This document shows positions 26,651-34,256 of a stretch of DNA of 64,000 nt, piece by piece. The first letter of the stretch is position 1. Every line of letters starts with the position of its first letter. A model generated the notes under the pieces. It saw only the letters and a program-made list of their open reading frames with translations, was not told the DNA's origin and ran no database searches. The translations under genes were made by a program, and so were the position numbers. Source of the stretch: DAOTWP01 sp034435675. GTDB lineage: Bacteria > Chloroflexota > Anaerolineae > Aggregatilineales > Phototrophicaceae. The stretch is taken from contig DAOTWP010000096.1 in NCBI GenBank assembly GCA_034435675.1, positions 25,812 through 89,811 on the forward strand. Direction: 5' to 3'.

Positions 26651-27106
26651 CCCCCACCATACATCGAAGCACCAGGGGCGCGCGGCTAACGCACAACCAC
26701 GCGCCCACCCGCAAGACCGTTGTGCCAGCGTTGCTGTCCAGCGCTGTTGTGCCGCAAGACCGTTGTGCAAGCGTTGCCTACCCGTAGTGGACTTTCCTCC
26801 GCCAACAGGCGCATACTAGACTCAAGCATTGTGCCTGCTTGCAGGTCAGTCCGTCGCCTCTGGTTGCTCAGCAGCCATCTGTGCCATCATCATCTCAACC
26901 ATCTGTACAGCAGTCACCCAGCCAGACACAGCGCCCCGGAGCCAGTATACCGGGCGCAGCGGGTTTGACGGCGGACAGGCGCAGGCAAAGCGCAGACCAG
27001 TCGCCAGCAACCAACCGGCGCGCGACAACGTCTATCAGCGTAGAACACCGTGCCAGCATGGAACGCCGTGCTGGATGTGGCATGAGTAATTCAGGAGGAG
27101 CGCATC
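26651..27106. other. 456-base gap with a 24-base direct repeat
   Basis: No gene is recognised. A near-identical direct repeat (GCAAGACCGTTGTGCCAGCG then TTGC; second copy with A for one C) occurs at 26711-26734 and 26754-26777. Open frames here are short, overlapping and of skewed composition. One ends in a run of His codons, but it has no supporting ribosome binding site and overlaps the start of the next gene. A strong AGGAGGAG site precedes the ATG at 27107. Confidence 0.5.
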
Positions 27107-28549
27107 ATGATGAAACGCATCACCATCACCATTAGTTTCGTTCTGCTGCTGTTCGCGGCTGCGCTGCTGCTCAGCGCACAACCCGCCGCCGCACAGGGCA
27201 GCGTCTGGACGGCACAGTATTACAATAACGGCTTCCTGATCGAACCCCCGGTCATCACCCGGCAGGAAGGCGCACTCGGTCTTAACTGGGGACAGGGTTC
27301 ACCCGGCACGGGCATCGGCAATGACAACTTCAGCGCCCGCTTTGCGACAGATGTTTCGCTGGCAGCAGGCACATACCGCTTCTGGCTGCTGGCAGATGAT
27401 GGCGTCAAGCTGACGATCAACTTCGCGCTGACCCCCGCCATTGACACCTACAACAGCGGCAGTCCGGGGCAGTTGTTGGTGGCAGATGTGACCATCCCCG
27501 GCGGCAACACGCATATTCAGGTGGATTACCGCGAGGTGCTGGGCGATGCCTATGTGTTTATCGCCTGGGCGAACGCTGCCACCAACCCGCAGGCACCTAA
27601 CTTCCCGGTTGCCGTGCAGTCCCCGCCAATCAACACCAGCGCGTGGACGGCGCAGTATTACAACAACACCACGCTGTCCGGCTCGCCTTCGCAGATTATC
27701 AGCGTGAACAGCCCCGGCAACAACTGGGGCAGCGGCTCACCGGCGGCAGTGGTGCCAGTAGACAACTTCTCGGCGCGCTTCACCAGCACGCAGACGCTGA
27801 ATGCAGGCAACTACCGCATCACCACGCGCGCCGATGATGGTGTGCGGGTGTGGGTTGACGGCGTGCTGTATATTGACCGCTTTGGTCTCGCAACCGGGCA
27901 GACCTACACGGTAGACCTGTTCCTGAACGCAGGGCAGCATACGTTCATGGTGGAATACGTCGAATACGGCGGGGTGGCATTCCTCGATTATGCCCTGACA
28001 CAGCTCAACGCCCCTGCGCCGCAGCCAGCGACACCCACACCGCCCGTTACCTCGCCCACCGGCGTCACCGGCGTGGTCAATACAGCGCGGCTGAACGTGC
28101 GCCAATCGCCCGATCCGATCAACGGTGCCGTGCTGACGCGCATCAGCCGGGGCGAGACCTATGCCGTGCTGGGGCAGTTCAACACCGTGACCTACGGCGT
28201 GTGGTACCAGTTGAATATCAATGGGCTGGTCGGTTGGGTCAACGGGCGCTACATCAACCTGAGCAGCGCTAACGTGCCTGTTATTACCCCCGGCGGCGGC
28301 AGCAACCTGCCGGGCACGGGGTATACGGCGACGACACGCGGCGAGGTCAACCTGCGCAACCTGCCCACCACGCAGGGCAGCACAGTCCTGGCGCGCATCC
28401 CGCAGGGCATTACCGTGCCGGTGCTGGCGCGCAACACCAACGCGACATGGTGGCTGGTGACCTATAACGGCATTACCGGCTGGGTCAGTGGGTCGTGGGC
28501 AATCTTGCAGCAGGGCGCGGATCTCAACCGTATCCCGATCCAGAACTGA
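27107..28549 (+). CDS. Secreted protein with two PA14-like and two SH3 domains
   Basis: A 480-residue protein. A signal peptide (residues ~1-29, ending AAAQG) is followed by two similar ~140-residue modules, each starting WTAQYYNN and containing NFSARF and DDGVK/DDGVR motifs. These are PA14-type beta-barrel domains that usually bind carbohydrate. A Pro/Thr linker leads to two bacterial SH3 domains (TARLNVRQSPDPINGAVLTR and RGEVNLRNLPTTQGSTVLAR), each with the W-x-x-V/G-W-V pattern. It is likely an extracellular or wall-associated adhesin or glycan-binding protein. The ATG is the first of a pair, behind AGGAGGAG. No enzymatic motif is visible. Confidence 0.85.
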   Translation: MMKRITITISFVLLLFAAALLLSAQPAAAQGSVWTAQYYNNGFLIEPPVITRQEGALGLNWGQGSPGTGIGNDNFSARFATDVSLAAGTYRFWLLADDGVKLTINFALTPAIDTYNSGSPGQLLVADVTIPGGNTHIQVDYREVLGDAYVFIAWANAATNPQAPNFPVAVQSPPINTSAWTAQYYNNTTLSGSPSQIISVNSPGNNWGSGSPAAVVPVDNFSARFTSTQTLNAGNYRITTRADDGVRVWVDGVLYIDRFGLATGQTYTVDLFLNAGQHTFMVEYVEYGGVAFLDYALTQLNAPAPQPATPTPPVTSPTGVTGVVNTARLNVRQSPDPINGAVLTRISRGETYAVLGQFNTVTYGVWYQLNINGLVGWVNGRYINLSSANVPVITPGGGSNLPGTGYTATTRGEVNLRNLPTTQGSTVLARIPQGITVPVLARNTNATWWLVTYNGITGWVSGSWAILQQGADLNRIPIQN

Positions 28550-28584
28550 ACGCCCGAAGGCATAACCGCATAACACAAAAAGCG

Positions 28585-28619
28585 GCAGGGGCACACGGAA
28601 CTTTCTCGTGTGCCCCTGC
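28585..28619 (+). terminator. Strong 13-base-pair terminator hairpin
   Basis: GCAGGGGCACACG pairs perfectly with CGTGTGCCCCTGC across a 9-base loop, 36 bases after the stop at 28549. This is the most stable terminator-like hairpin in the window, though without a T-run. Confidence 0.7.
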
Positions 28620-28677
28620 TGCTGTGGGTCTACAGGCGTCTAACTGCCTGCCTCATGCCAACTTTGCTTTACGCCGG

Positions 28678-28812
28678 TCAGGTGTCTGGCGGCTCGACCA
28701 GCCTCGCACTGCTCAAGTTCCGTTGTTCATGCAGCATCATGGGGGTGTAGGGAGCAGCTTTCGGGGACTGATCGGGCATCATATGCGAGACAATGCTGAC
28801 AGTTTTGTACAT
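28678..28812 (-). CDS. Possible 44-residue small protein
   Basis: A short frame in an otherwise empty 465-base gap starts at an ATG preceded by GGAG at 6-base spacing. The product begins MYKTVSIVSHMMPDQSPKAA and is rich in Met and Pro; it has no recognised motif. It is included because of the good ribosome binding site, a codon pattern distinct from surrounding noise, and its A/T-richer setting. It could be spurious. Confidence 0.25.
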   Translation of the reverse strand: MYKTVSIVSHMMPDQSPKAAPYTPMMLHEQRNLSSARLVEPPDT

Positions 28813-29014
28813 GAGGTACTCCATTTGGGGTGAAGATACGCTGTTCTCAGCGTAGAACATCTATTCCGCACAAGTCAATTTGAGCAGCGTAAGGGTTTCT
28901 GTTAAATCTTCTAACCATCCGCCCGTGAAAAATATCCGAATTTATTGTCTGCCCTAAAAAAACCCGTGCTAGCATGTAAGCTAACGCAATTTTTAGGAGC
29001 AGGGGCTAAACCTT

Positions 29015-30289
29015 ATGCGTCGTGCTGGCATCGCCCTCTTTTTGTTTTTGACCCTGTGTTTTGCCGCCATCACCAGCGGCGCACAACCGCCCAATCCCAA
29101 CACGCTCATCCCGCAGCTTGCCGCTGAACTAAACCTGTGGCGGCTCAGTCTGGGGCTGACCCCGCTGGTCTATAACCCAACACTCGAAGCAATGGCGGCA
29201 GCGCAGGCGGATTACCTGATGAGTCTGTCGTCTATTCCCGCAGGCGGGGCAATCCACACCGGCAGGCGCGGCGAAGACGCCCGCGCGCGTTCGCAGTTCG
29301 CCGAATTTGCCTGGCCCACCTATGGACACCCGCAGCGCATCGCCGTCACCGAAATCGCCGCCATTGGCAGCATCCGCAGTGCGCTGGGCTTCTGGCAGAC
29401 CTCAGACATTCACCGCCGCAGCGCCACCAACCCGGTTTATCGCGAGGTGGGCATTGCCGCCCGCCAGCGTGGCAGCGATGTGCTGTTTATTGTGGTGCTG
29501 GGCGCAGCGCCGAATGTGCTGCCCGCGCTGAGCGACCCTGAAGTGAACGAGATGTACCTGACCACCGAGCGCAGTGATTGGCTGGGGGACTGGATCGGCG
29601 CAGCGACACGCTACCGCCTGCTGGATGCTGACCAGCAGGTGCTCCGGGAATGGCAGGATTGGCAGATTACCGTGCCCCTGCCGGAAAACTACCGCGACAC
29701 CCATTTCTATGTGGAATACGAGGACGCCGCCGGACGCCGCACGGTCTCGCAGGTATCCATGCGCCCGGTCTGGTCCAGCGCGCCGCCGCCGCCGGTGGTG
29801 ATGGCAACCAACACACCAGCGGGGAGTACAGTTGCAGGCGGCACACCCGCGTCAGTTCCGGTGGCTAACGCGCTGCCGACCAGCACGCCGACACCGCTGC
29901 CCACGCCCACCGCTGTGCCCACCAACCCGCCGGGCAGCATCACGCTGGTGTATCTGCCGCGTGTGCTGACCATCATCCCTAACGGAGCCTTCACCAACCT
30001 GTCCGGGCTGAGCCTGCGGCAGGGCGGCGTGACGTTTGAGGCTGTCCGCTGGGAACGGGTAGAAAGCAGCATCAATATCAGCGCTTTGCCGGGCGGACAC
30101 TGCCTGCAAATCTGGGAGCGGGGCAGGCAGTTCGCCGCGCCGCCGCAGTGCACTTATGTGCGCAGCATTGTTTTTCAGGAGCCGGACGCGCTGTTCTGGG
30201 CAAGTGGCACATTTGAGGTGCTGCACAACGGCAGTGTGGTCGCCACCTGTGACTCCAGCGCCGGACAGTGCGACGTGACGCTGCCGTAG
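29015..30289 (+). CDS. Secreted CAP/SCP-domain protein
   Basis: A 424-residue protein with a signal peptide (residues ~1-28). The CAP domain (~30-175) shows LAAELNLWRLSLGLTPLVYN, MAAAQADYLMSLSS, the His of AIHTGRRGEDARAR and ALGFWQTSDIHRRSATNPVY with YREVGIA. These are the usual His/Glu/His cleft elements of bacterial SCP/YkwD-type proteins. After ~180 residues comes a Thr/Pro-rich linker (PTSTPTPLPTPTAVPTNPP). A C-terminal ~115-residue domain with paired Cys (GGHCLQIWERG, PPQCTY, ATCDSSAGQCDV) is not recognised. Extracellular; bacterial CAP proteins have unclear, possibly hydrolytic or lipid-binding, roles. Confidence 0.82.
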   Translation: MRRAGIALFLFLTLCFAAITSGAQPPNPNTLIPQLAAELNLWRLSLGLTPLVYNPTLEAMAAAQADYLMSLSSIPAGGAIHTGRRGEDARARSQFAEFAWPTYGHPQRIAVTEIAAIGSIRSALGFWQTSDIHRRSATNPVYREVGIAARQRGSDVLFIVVLGAAPNVLPALSDPEVNEMYLTTERSDWLGDWIGAATRYRLLDADQQVLREWQDWQITVPLPENYRDTHFYVEYEDAAGRRTVSQVSMRPVWSSAPPPPVVMATNTPAGSTVAGGTPASVPVANALPTSTPTPLPTPTAVPTNPPGSITLVYLPRVLTIIPNGAFTNLSGLSLRQGGVTFEAVRWERVESSINISALPGGHCLQIWERGRQFAAPPQCTYVRSIVFQEPDALFWASGTFEVLHNGSVVATCDSSAGQCDVTLP

Positions 30290-30323
30290 CCAGAGTCCAC
30301 AAGCCATATACATGGAAAACAAA

Positions 30324-30354
30324 ACGGCGAATACGAGACTATGGTATTCGCCGT
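30324..30354. terminator. Hairpin after the CAP gene
   Basis: An 11-base perfect stem (ACGGCGAATAC / GTATTCGCCGT) with a 9-base loop is followed by ATTTGTT. It lies 34 bases after the CAP stop. An ATG inside the hairpin (30341) is in frame with the next gene, but the hairpin argues against using it. Confidence 0.65.
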
Positions 30355-30403
30355 ATTTGTTAATCCAGATGCAAATAATGAGCAGCGGAACCCACACGAG
30401 AAG

Positions 30404-31105
30404 ATGCAATATCGATATGTCACTGAAAAAGAGAATTACGAAGATTTCGCAGCGGGACGGGTGCTTGTCTCACAGGGAGGAATGACCTCGTTTCCGGTTC
30501 GACTAGCCAGTGAACTGTTCCAGCGCTGCGCCGGTTATTTTCCAGCAGAGCAACGTTTACGTGTCTATGACCCCTGCTGTGGCGGCGGATACCTCTTGAC
30601 CGTACTCGGCTTTCTGCACGGTGCGCGCATCCAAGCGCTGCACGGCTCGGACATCAATCCGGACATTGTCAGGCGCGCATCCGATAACCTGCGATTGTTG
30701 ACTGCCGCAGGCTTAGATATGCGGCGGGATGCTCTGCGCGCTTTAGCGGACACCTACAACAAATCCTCACACCATGCCGCACTCGCCAGTGTTGAACGGC
30801 TTCGCCAGTATTTACCCGCCCCACCGATCACCACACACGCATGGACGGCAAATGCTCTACAACCAACCGCCCGCACCGCATCTGTTGACCTCATCATCTG
30901 TGATGTGCCCTATGGCAATCTCACCGGCTGGCAAGCTGACGCTGACGGCACCACCTTATTGCAAGCCCAATATGATGTTCTGATCCCCGGTGGGATTGCC
31001 GCCGTGATTAGCGATAAATCACAGCAAGCGACCTATGCTCGTTACAAACGCCTCCAACGGGAAACCATCGGCAGACGCCGTTTGCTGATCTTGCAGAAGG
31101 CATAA
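30404..31105 (+). CDS. AviRa-like 23S rRNA methyltransferase
   Basis: The ATG at 30404 is chosen (233 residues, MQYRYVTEKENYEDFAAGRV); an upstream ATG lies inside the terminator hairpin. The N-terminus (FAAGRVLVSQGGMTSFPVRL), the SAM-binding loop VYDPCCGGGYLLTVLGFLHG, the acidic GSDINPDIV and the catalytic-region VDLIICDVPYGNLTGW closely recall AviRa. AviRa is the SAM-dependent methyltransferase that modifies a guanine in 23S rRNA and gives avilamycin/everninomicin resistance in Streptomyces. The whole length matches that family. It could be a self-protection, acquired-resistance or housekeeping methyltransferase. No oligosaccharide-antibiotic genes are nearby. The target base is inferred from the family only. 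Confidence 0.82.
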   Translation: MQYRYVTEKENYEDFAAGRVLVSQGGMTSFPVRLASELFQRCAGYFPAEQRLRVYDPCCGGGYLLTVLGFLHGARIQALHGSDINPDIVRRASDNLRLLTAAGLDMRRDALRALADTYNKSSHHAALASVERLRQYLPAPPITTHAWTANALQPTARTASVDLIICDVPYGNLTGWQADADGTTLLQAQYDVLIPGGIAAVISDKSQQATYARYKRLQRETIGRRRLLILQKA

Positions 31106-31138
31106 CGTCTGCCCATTTGCTCACCTGTTTTTGTTTCC

Positions 31139-32566
31139 TCATCCTCGCGGGTGCAGCGTCATCGCCATGCCGCCGCGTGGGCGCATAGTGATGGCAAATT
31201 CCTTCTCCACGCGGGCAGCCTGCGCTGCATCCTGTGCCAGCCGCAGGTCATAACGCGCGGCAAGCTGCGCCAGCAATAGCTGCCCCTCAATCATGGCGAA
31301 GTTGTTGCCGATGCACATGCGCGGACCCGCGCCAAAGGGCATATACGCCAGCTTATGCTGTCGCAGTTCGGCAGGGGGCGTATACCCCGGCAGGAAGCGT
31401 TCCGGCATAAAGGCGTCCGGCTGCTCCCAGTATGCCGGGTGGCGCTGGATGTTATAGATGCTGACGATCACGCGCGTGTGCGCCGGGATGGCACAACCGC
31501 CCAGCACAGCGGCGTGCGTGGTCTGGCGCGGCACAATCGGCGCGGGTGGATACAGCCGCAGCGCTTCCTCGAACACCGCCTGGGTATACGGCAGGTTGGG
31601 CAGGTCGTCCATCGTTGGCGTGCGCCCTTGCAGCACAGTGTCCACTTCTGCCCACAGCCGTTCGCGCACGGCAGGGTGCAGTGCCAGCAGATACCACGTC
31701 CAAGTCAGCGCATTGGCGGTGGTTTCGTGCCCCGCGCCGAAGATCGTCGCTACCTCGTCGCGAAGCTGTTTGTCGGTCATGCCTTCGCCGCTGGCGTCGT
31801 CGCGGGCGTCAAGCAGCATGTCGAGCAGATCGCCATGACGCTCTGTGGACTGGCGGCGTTCCTCGCGGCGGGCGTCAATCAGCCCGTAAAGCAGCCCGTC
31901 GAGCGTCGCCAGCGCATGATGAAAGCGGCGGTGCTGCGGCAGCGGCAGCCACAGCGGCAGGTTGATGCCCTGACGCTGGCGCATGAACGTAAAATGCAGC
32001 AGTTCGGTCACTGCCGGTCCCACCCGATCCGCGCTTGCCAGTACATCGCTGCTGAACATCGTCCGGTTGACGACATCCAGCGTCAAGCGCATCATCTCGC
32101 CGCTGATGTCCAGTGGTGCGTCGGTTGCGGTGTACTGTGTCCAGCGCTGGAGCAAACGCTCCCCGGCGGCGGTCATCTGCGCTGCCATGCCGGCGATGCT
32201 TTTACGGTGGAACATCGGCTGCATCATGCGCCGCTGGCTGAGCCACGAGTCATGGTCGCCGTTGGTCAGCAGCCCAAAGCCGACCGCAAGCTGCAAGCCC
32301 ACCGGACGCCCATCGGGCTGGTGAATCTTGACGAAGGTGTCTTTATGCTTGACCAGCACTTCCTCCGCCAGTTCCGGCGTAGAGGCGAGATGCAGCACCC
32401 GCCCGGCAACTGTGAAGCGCACCAGGTCGCCATTCAGCCGCCAACTGTTGTACAGTGCATCAATCAGGTTCTTGCGCAGCTCGCGCAGTTGTTGCAGCGT
32501 CGGGCGTTTTTGCGGACCGGGCGCAAGCACCGGCGTGGGGGGAGCGATTTTCTCATCTACAGCCAT
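31139..32566 (-). CDS. Cytochrome P450
   Basis: The ATG at 32566 (MAVDEKIAPPTPVLAPGPQK) follows AAGGAA and gives 475 residues; a much longer frame upstream runs into the divergent gene and is not used. P450 signatures are complete: I-helix oxygen-binding GAGHETTANALTW, K-helix EEALRLYPPAP (ExxR) and heme loop FGAGPRMCIGNNFAM with the axial Cys near residue 417. The lack of a membrane anchor suggests a soluble bacterial enzyme. In style (H-x-PA-W-x-P-x-x-F-x-PERF) it is of the class using a CPR- or ferredoxin-type partner, which is not encoded nearby. It catalyses monooxygenation of an unknown substrate. It is divergent from 32660 with a shared promoter region. Confidence 0.93.
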   Translation of the reverse strand: MAVDEKIAPPTPVLAPGPQKRPTLQQLRELRKNLIDALYNSWRLNGDLVRFTVAGRVLHLASTPELAEEVLVKHKDTFVKIHQPDGRPVGLQLAVGFGLLTNGDHDSWLSQRRMMQPMFHRKSIAGMAAQMTAAGERLLQRWTQYTATDAPLDISGEMMRLTLDVVNRTMFSSDVLASADRVGPAVTELLHFTFMRQRQGINLPLWLPLPQHRRFHHALATLDGLLYGLIDARREERRQSTERHGDLLDMLLDARDDASGEGMTDKQLRDEVATIFGAGHETTANALTWTWYLLALHPAVRERLWAEVDTVLQGRTPTMDDLPNLPYTQAVFEEALRLYPPAPIVPRQTTHAAVLGGCAIPAHTRVIVSIYNIQRHPAYWEQPDAFMPERFLPGYTPPAELRQHKLAYMPFGAGPRMCIGNNFAMIEGQLLLAQLAARYDLRLAQDAAQAARVEKEFAITMRPRGGMAMTLHPRG

Positions 32567-32594
32567 CAGCTTTTCCTTGAAAAACACAGCACCA

Positions 32595-32606
32595 TACAAT
32601 ATTGTA
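32595..32606. promoter_or_regulatory. Palindromic TACAAT/ATTGTA between divergent genes
   Basis: The perfect 12-base palindrome TACAATATTGTA lies in the 93-base gap between the P450 (minus) and glycosidase (plus) starts. Each half is a near-consensus -10 box on its own strand, so overlapping divergent promoters or an operator are both possible. No clear -35 boxes were found. Confidence 0.4.
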
Positions 32607-32659
32607 CGCCCCGGCAGAAAACCTGGCACATTTTGTTGCAAAGTTAACGGAGATTTTTC

Positions 32660-33601
32660 ATGCGCGTTACATTCCGGCAGATCCTCCGTGAAAGTCTGCT
32701 GCTGCTGCTGCCGTTCAGCCTCGCGGCGGGTCTCATCGGTGGCGGGTATGCGCTGTGGCTGTATAACCGCACCCAGCCGCCGCCCATCCAGAACCAACCG
32801 CTGTTTACGGGCATCACCTACACCCGCGATGTGCGCACAACGCCGCGCTCACTGGTGCTGCATGTGGTCGCTGTTGATCTGGAGGCGCCGGGTATTGGCT
32901 TTTTTGTCACGCCGGGCGTGCTGATTGGGCGGCATATGGAATTCCAGCAGTTTGAATACCGCGCGCGCACCGTGTCCGACTTTCTGACCACGTTCAACGT
33001 GCAGCTTGCCATCAATGGCGATTTCTTTTTCCCGTGGATTATCAGTGTACCGTTGTCGTATTACCCCAACGACGGCGAAGGCGCGCACGCGCGCGGGCTG
33101 GCGGCATCGAACGGGCTGCTGGTCACGGATGGACTGGTCAACCCGGCAACCTTCCACACGCTGTATATCTCGGCGGACAATCGGGTTTCGTTCGATACGC
33201 CAATAGGGGCGGTCTACAACGCCATTTCCGGCAATGTGCTGCTGGTTCAGGACGGCATAGTGACCTATTCCTGGGGCGACCGCAGTTCGCGCACAGAACC
33301 GGGTCCGCGTACCGCCGTCGCGCTGACGCGGGACGAGCGCACGCTGCTCATCGTTGTGGTGGATGGCAGGCAGCCCAATTACAGTGAAGGCGTGAACTAC
33401 GAAGAACTGGCACAGATTATCCTGGAATACGGCGGCTGGACGGCACTGAATCTCGACGGTGGCGGCTCGTCCACGCTGGCGATGCAGGGCGCGGACGGCG
33501 GCGCGCAGATCCTCAACATGCCCGTGCACAATCGCATTCCCGGCATGCTGCGCCCGGTTGCCAACCAGCTTGGCGTATACGCGCGGGCAGTGGGGGAGTA
33601 G
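32660..33601 (+). CDS. Phosphodiester glycosidase family protein (NAGPA/DUF2233-like), paralogue 1
   Basis: A 313-residue protein with one N-terminal membrane helix (LLLLLPFSLAAGLIGGGYAL) and an extracytoplasmic domain. The domain contains ITYTRDVRTTPRSLVLHVVAVDL, VQLAINGDFFFPW, RTAVALTRDERTLLIVVVDG, RQPNYSEGVNYEELAQI and ALNLDGGGSSTLAM. The NGDFF and LDGGGSS motifs define the phosphodiester glycosidase (NAGPA, DUF2233) family. The family removes or hydrolyses sugar-phosphodiester linkages or acts on wall and exopolysaccharide glycans. A close paralogue lies at 35604-36521, separated by an IS element. ATG at 32660; the upstream palindrome may carry its promoter. Confidence 0.88.
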   Translation: MRVTFRQILRESLLLLLPFSLAAGLIGGGYALWLYNRTQPPPIQNQPLFTGITYTRDVRTTPRSLVLHVVAVDLEAPGIGFFVTPGVLIGRHMEFQQFEYRARTVSDFLTTFNVQLAINGDFFFPWIISVPLSYYPNDGEGAHARGLAASNGLLVTDGLVNPATFHTLYISADNRVSFDTPIGAVYNAISGNVLLVQDGIVTYSWGDRSSRTEPGPRTAVALTRDERTLLIVVVDGRQPNYSEGVNYEELAQIILEYGGWTALNLDGGGSSTLAMQGADGGAQILNMPVHNRIPGMLRPVANQLGVYARAVGE

Positions 33602-33866
33602 GATGCCTGCTGCACCGGCGGCTGTAACACAGGCACATCCATGGGGTTCTTTGACAGATTTTGAACCCGCCGTAAGCCACGCCATTTTAATGGCAGTGGT
33701 TAGGCGGGTTTCTCGTGGGCTTTAGCCCGCCTGATGTGTGGCTGGATTTTGTATCGGGGCATGTCGGGCAAAATACGCCACCATCAGGCGTATTGTCTGG
33801 TTTTCTAAACAACCACATTTGTTGATTTAAGTGTACACCCAAACACATAAATCAACAGGTGGTTTC

Positions 33867-34256
33867 ATGGAATATCAGCGCGACGAACATCGAGTTCACC
33901 TCATTGTTTATCATCTCATCTGGACACCTAAGCGGCGTAAGCCTGTTTTGCGCGATACTGTTGCTCTGGATTGTCGTGAGTTAATCACGCAAAAATGTCA
34001 GCAGAAGGGGTGGGAGATACTTGAGTTAGCAATACAGCCCGACCATATCCACTTATTTGTGCGTGTGTTTCCTACAGTATCCGCTGCCGATGTGGTTAAA
34101 GAGTGCAAAGGCGTTACATCGCGCACGCTCAGGAAGAAATACCCACATCTGCTGAAGTTGCCTTCAATGTGGACACGAAGCTATTTTGCGTCAACAGCAG
34201 GCAATGTGGGCGCAGAGACAATTAAGCGATATGTTGAGGCGCAAAAAGGGCTATGA
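33867..34256 (+). CDS. tnpA: IS200/IS605 family transposase TnpA (Y1 HUH)
   Basis: This 129-residue protein has the HUH motif in QPDHIHLFVRV and the nucleophilic tyrosine in TIKRYVEAQKGL. These are the two elements of Y1 single-strand transposases, and the length is typical. The start is the ATG at 33867 (MEYQRDEHRVHLIVYHLIW) behind AGGTGG; an upstream in-frame start is not supported. Its stop overlaps the tnpB start (ATGA). It cuts and rejoins the top strand at the element ends recognised by their hairpins. The copy at 52607 differs at about 19 of 129 positions by eye. No frame damage, so probably active. Confidence 0.95.
   Translation: MEYQRDEHRVHLIVYHLIWTPKRRKPVLRDTVALDCRELITQKCQQKGWEILELAIQPDHIHLFVRVFPTVSAADVVKECKGVTSRTLRKKYPHLLKLPSMWTRSYFASTAGNVGAETIKRYVEAQKGL

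Noticed and set aside
26711..26777. Possible CRISPR-like repeat
   Set aside because: Only two copies with a 19-base gap and a mismatch; no cas genes nearby and no third repeat.
26839..27135. Open frame ending in a run of His codons (H-H-D-E-T-H-H-H-H-H)
   Set aside because: No ribosome binding site, low-complexity composition, overlaps the well-supported start at 27107 in another frame. The His run comes from the ATC/CATCACC repeats encoding the start of the PA14 protein.
30341..30403. Earlier start for the AviRa-like gene
   Set aside because: The ATG lies inside the perfect terminator hairpin of the upstream gene, and the added residues are absent from my recollection of the AviRa N-terminus.
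31355..32647. 430-codon plus-strand frame opposite the P450 gene
   Set aside because: Antisense shadow: no family motifs, while the minus strand has all P450 signatures.
32567..32797. N-terminal extension of the P450 gene
   Set aside because: It would cover the divergent gene start at 32660 and the promoter gap; AAGGAA precedes the ATG at 32566.
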